A DNA stretch of 6,870 nucleotides from an uncultured Collinsella sp. (GTDB lineage Bacteria; Actinomycetota; Coriobacteriia; Coriobacteriales; Coriobacteriaceae): positions 1-6,870 of the forward strand of contig USKV01000078.1 of the NCBI GenBank assembly GCA_900555355.1, written 5' to 3'. Below, piece after piece: positions 5,491 through 6,870 of this stretch. Position 1 is the first letter of the stretch. Each line of letters opens with the position of its first letter. Below the pieces are notes generated by a model. That model was not told where the DNA came from, searched no databases, and saw nothing but the letters and a program-made list of their open reading frames with translations. Position numbers and translations under genes: made by a program.

Positions 5491-5525
5491 GGGCGCCGCG
5501 GAACTCCATCCGCGGCGCCCTTTTT
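5491..5525 (+). terminator. Intrinsic terminator of ndk
   Basis: GGGCGCCGCGG (5491-5501) pairs perfectly with CCGCGGCGCCC (5510-5520) around AACTCCAT. TTTTT (5521-5525) follows directly. It is a canonical terminator, 38 bases past the ndk stop. Confidence 0.92.
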
Positions 5526-5530
5526 ATTCC

Positions 5531-5563
5531 AGTAGATTTTTGGTAAACGCCTAGAAATCTACT
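5531..5563. repeat. Inverted repeat between the convergent terminators
   Basis: AGTAGATTT (5531-5539) is perfectly complementary to AAATCTACT (5555-5563) across a 15-base spacer. It sits between the ndk and rpiB terminators, so it could be a backstop terminator element for both strands or a copy of a dispersed intergenic repeat. Confidence 0.5.
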
Positions 5564-5602
5564 AAAGAGCCCCCGCCCAGATGTTTCTTCCGGGCGGGGG
5601 CT
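5563..5602 (-). terminator. Intrinsic terminator of rpiB
   Basis: Read on the minus strand, an 11-base perfect stem is formed by AGCCCCCGCCC (complement of 5592-5602) and GGGCGGGGGCT (complement of 5568-5578) around a 13-base loop. CTTTAG follows. It lies 27 bases past the rpiB stop. The U tract is short, but the stem is very stable. Confidence 0.8.
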
Positions 5603-5629
5603 GGCGTTAGCGTATGGCTTTGTGGGTCT

Positions 5630-6097
5630 TTAAGCCTCGTCGACGACCTTGAGTCCACGGGTCTGGTCGATCTCGTTGAGGAGATTGACGCGACGCTCGT
5701 GGCGGCCGCCCTCAAACTCGGCGTCGAGCCACTCGTCGACGATCATCTTGGCGAGCTCGGAGCCCACGACGCGGGCGCCAAAGGCGAGCACGTTGGTATT
5801 GTTGTGCATGCGGGAGAGCTTGGCGCTGAAGGGCTCGGAGCACACGACGGCGCGTACGCCCTCGACCTTGTTGGCAGCCAGGCTGATGCCGACGCCGGTA
5901 CCGCAGATCAGGATGCCCAAATCGACGTCGCCGTTGGCAACGGCCTTACCCACCTTGTAGCCGGCGATGGGGTAGTCAAAGCTCTCGGAGGTGTCGGTGC
6001 CAAAGTTCACGACCTCGCAGCCGCGCTCCTTCAGGTGCTCGGAGATGATGTTCTTGAGCTCGACGGCGGCGTGATCGTTACCGATACCGATCTTCAT
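5630..6097 (-). CDS. rpiB: Ribose-5-phosphate isomerase B
   Basis: RpiB interconverts ribose 5-phosphate and ribulose 5-phosphate in the non-oxidative pentose phosphate pathway; some relatives act on allose or galactose 6-phosphates. The 155-residue protein carries the family residues: D8/H9 in IGNDHAA, the catalytic base C65 in ICGTGVG, H98-N99 in MHNNTNVL, and phosphate-binding R132 and R136 in GRHERR. The ATG at 6097 follows AGAGGAA by 6 bases and gives the canonical N-terminus MKIGIGNDHA. The frame stays open upstream to 6223, but that 42-residue extension is outside the family and lacks a ribosome binding site. The gene is monocistronic, convergent with ndk and divergent from the downstream desulfidase-family gene. 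Confidence 0.95.
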   Translation of the reverse strand: MKIGIGNDHAAVELKNIISEHLKERGCEVVNFGTDTSESFDYPIAGYKVGKAVANGDVDLGILICGTGVGISLAANKVEGVRAVVCSEPFSAKLSRMHNNTNVLAFGARVVGSELAKMIVDEWLDAEFEGGRHERRVNLLNEIDQTRGLKVVDEA

Positions 6098-6158
6098 AGA
6101 TGGTTCCTCTCTGTTCTGTGCGGCGCAAATGCTAAAGGTGTTTACCGCTTTCGACTGC

Positions 6159-6164
6159 ATGATA
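6159..6164 (-). promoter_or_regulatory. Candidate -10 element for rpiB
   Basis: On the minus strand TATCAT matches TATAAT at five of six positions, 61 bases before the rpiB start. No good -35 hexamer is found 16 to 18 bases upstream; TTGACC (complement of 6199-6204) is a good hexamer but too far away. The call is weak. Confidence 0.33.
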
Positions 6165-6179
6165 GCGCGACTTTTGCGT

Positions 6180-6198
6180 AAACGCTCGGGCGTTTTTT
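6180..6198 (+). repeat. Short hairpin with T6 run in the rpiB/desulfidase divergent region
   Basis: AAACGC (6180-6185) pairs with GCGTTT (6190-6195) around TCGG, and the T run extends to 6198. On the + strand it resembles a small terminator, yet no + strand gene precedes it here. A longer-range inverted repeat, TGCTAAAG (6130-6137) with CTTTAGCA (6208-6215), brackets it. Confidence 0.35.
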
Positions 6199-6294
6199 GG
6201 TCAAACGCTTTAGCATGCACCAAGACCGGCTTCTCATGAATGAATGCCGCCAGTTTGCGCCTGAACGCCGTCTACCGGAACCATGGTTGCGGTT

Positions 6295-6333
6295 TTTGAT
6301 GCATTGTTATCAAATAAAAGAGCTAACTATTAT
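6295..6333 (+). promoter_or_regulatory. Promoter and dyad upstream of the desulfidase-family gene
   Basis: TTGTTA (6304-6309) and TATTAT (6328-6333) are 18 bases apart and would start transcription near 6340, 29 bases before the ATG. Overlapping the -35 box is the perfect dyad TTTGAT (6295-6300) N8 ATCAAA (6309-6314). Its half sites resemble FNR/CRP-type sites, but the 8-base spacing does not match FNR (TTGAT-N4-ATCAA). It is a candidate operator for an unidentified regulator. Confidence 0.45.
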
Positions 6334-6368
6334 TGAGAGCCTAGCCGTTATACAAGTAGGAGATACCT

Positions 6369-6870
6369 ATGCCTACCGATTCCCTTCGCGATGCCGCGTT
6401 TTGCGATGTTTTGAACCGCGAGCTTGTCTGCGCACTCGGCTGCACCGAGCCCATCGCCGTTGCCTATGCAGCGGCGTTGGCGAGCCAGACGCTCGGTTGC
6501 GAACCCGATCATATGGATGTTGCCTGCTCGGGCAATATCATCAAGAACGTTAAGAGCGTGACCGTGCCCAACTCGGGCGGCATGCACGGTATTGAAGCCG
6601 CGGCCGTGCTGGGTGCCGTGGGCGGCGACGCCAAGAGCGCGCTCGAGGTGCTTGAGAGCGTTAACGATGAAGACCGTGCACGTGTGGCCGAGCTCCTCGC
6701 CGACGTCGGCTACTGCGATGTGTCGCTTGTCGAAGGTGTGCCCAACCTCTACATCAAGGTGACTGCGACGGCCGGGGGCCATACCACGGTCGTCGAGATT
6801 ACCGACCACCACACCAACGTCACGTGCCATACGCTCGACGGTATTCCGGTATGCGGCAAGTCGGCGGGGG
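6369..6870 (+). CDS. L-cysteine desulfidase / serine dehydratase alpha-type protein (CyuA/YhaM, UPF0597 family), 5' part
   Basis: The first 167 codons are present; the window ends inside the gene. The N-terminal segment ELVCALGCTEPIAVAYAAA (residues 18-36) is the hallmark of the CyuA/YhaM (UPF0597) family, and GNIIKN (55-60) and VPNSGGMHG (66-74) also fit. The characterised members degrade L-cysteine to pyruvate, ammonia and sulfide with an oxygen-sensitive 4Fe-4S cluster; related proteins are annotated as serine dehydratase alpha subunits. C25 in GCTEP corresponds to the proposed catalytic Cys of the archaeal enzyme. The cluster-binding cysteines lie in the C-terminal half, beyond the window, so activity cannot be judged. 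The ATG at 6369 follows AGGAG by 6 bases. The enzyme is cytoplasmic and catabolic, fitting an anaerobic amino-acid fermenter. Confidence 0.85.
   Translation, partial: MPTDSLRDAAFCDVLNRELVCALGCTEPIAVAYAAALASQTLGCEPDHMDVACSGNIIKNVKSVTVPNSGGMHGIEAAAVLGAVGGDAKSALEVLESVNDEDRARVAELLADVGYCDVSLVEGVPNLYIKVTATAGGHTTVVEITDHHTNVTCHTLDGIPVCGKSAG

Noticed and set aside
6098..6223. 42-residue upstream extension of rpiB
   Set aside because: The RpiB fold begins at MKIGIGNDH, and the ribosome binding site sits just before that Met.
6297..6313. FNR box upstream of the desulfidase-family gene
   Set aside because: The half sites match, but they are 8 bases apart instead of 4.
6236..6553. + strand ORF overlapping the start of the desulfidase-family gene
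   Set aside because: It runs out of frame through a clearly coding gene, has an Arg/Cys-rich shadow composition and lacks a ribosome binding site.

Overview
The window looks like a chromosomal segment of a high-GC Gram-positive gut bacterium. The protein sequences and codon choice (strong C/G third positions, Arg as CGC/CGT) suggest a coriobacterium such as Collinsella. That assignment rests on recognising the style of the proteins and was not checked by any search. It is mostly core metabolism: arginine biosynthesis (argG, argH), nucleoside diphosphate kinase (ndk), ribose-5-phosphate isomerase B (rpiB), a HAD phosphatase, and the first part of a cysteine desulfidase/serine dehydratase-family enzyme. 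I see no mobile element, CRISPR array, tRNA or rRNA.

Layout: 1-100 holds a perfect hairpin and no gene. 101-928 (-) is a Cof-type HAD hydrolase. 929-1482 is a long divergent region. On the + strand it contains a candidate promoter, a well-initiated 24-codon ORF rich in arginine codons, several competing hairpins, and a terminator-like hairpin with a U5 tract, all ahead of argG (1483-2709, +). 2710-3231 separates argG from argH and contains a strong GC hairpin and a 56-residue unrecognised small protein (2943-3113, +). argH (3232-4662, +) ends at a terminator. 4749-5047 has no convincing gene but carries GC-rich competing inverted repeats, an 18-bp tandem repeat and a good promoter for ndk (5048-5452, +). 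ndk and rpiB (5630-6097, -) converge on back-to-back terminators. rpiB diverges from the truncated desulfidase-family gene (6369 to the window end, +), with a promoter and a dyad between them.

ArgG condenses citrulline with aspartate and ArgH cleaves the product to arginine plus fumarate, so together they are the last two steps of arginine synthesis. The most interesting signal is the argG leader. A short ORF with six Arg codons ends CGA-CGA-CGA-stop, although none of the 12 Arg codons of argG is CGA. It is followed by an antiterminator-like hairpin and a terminator about 95 nt before the argG start. This is the architecture expected of ribosome-mediated transcription attenuation responding to arginine supply. 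The parts are visible in the sequence; the regulatory function is inference.
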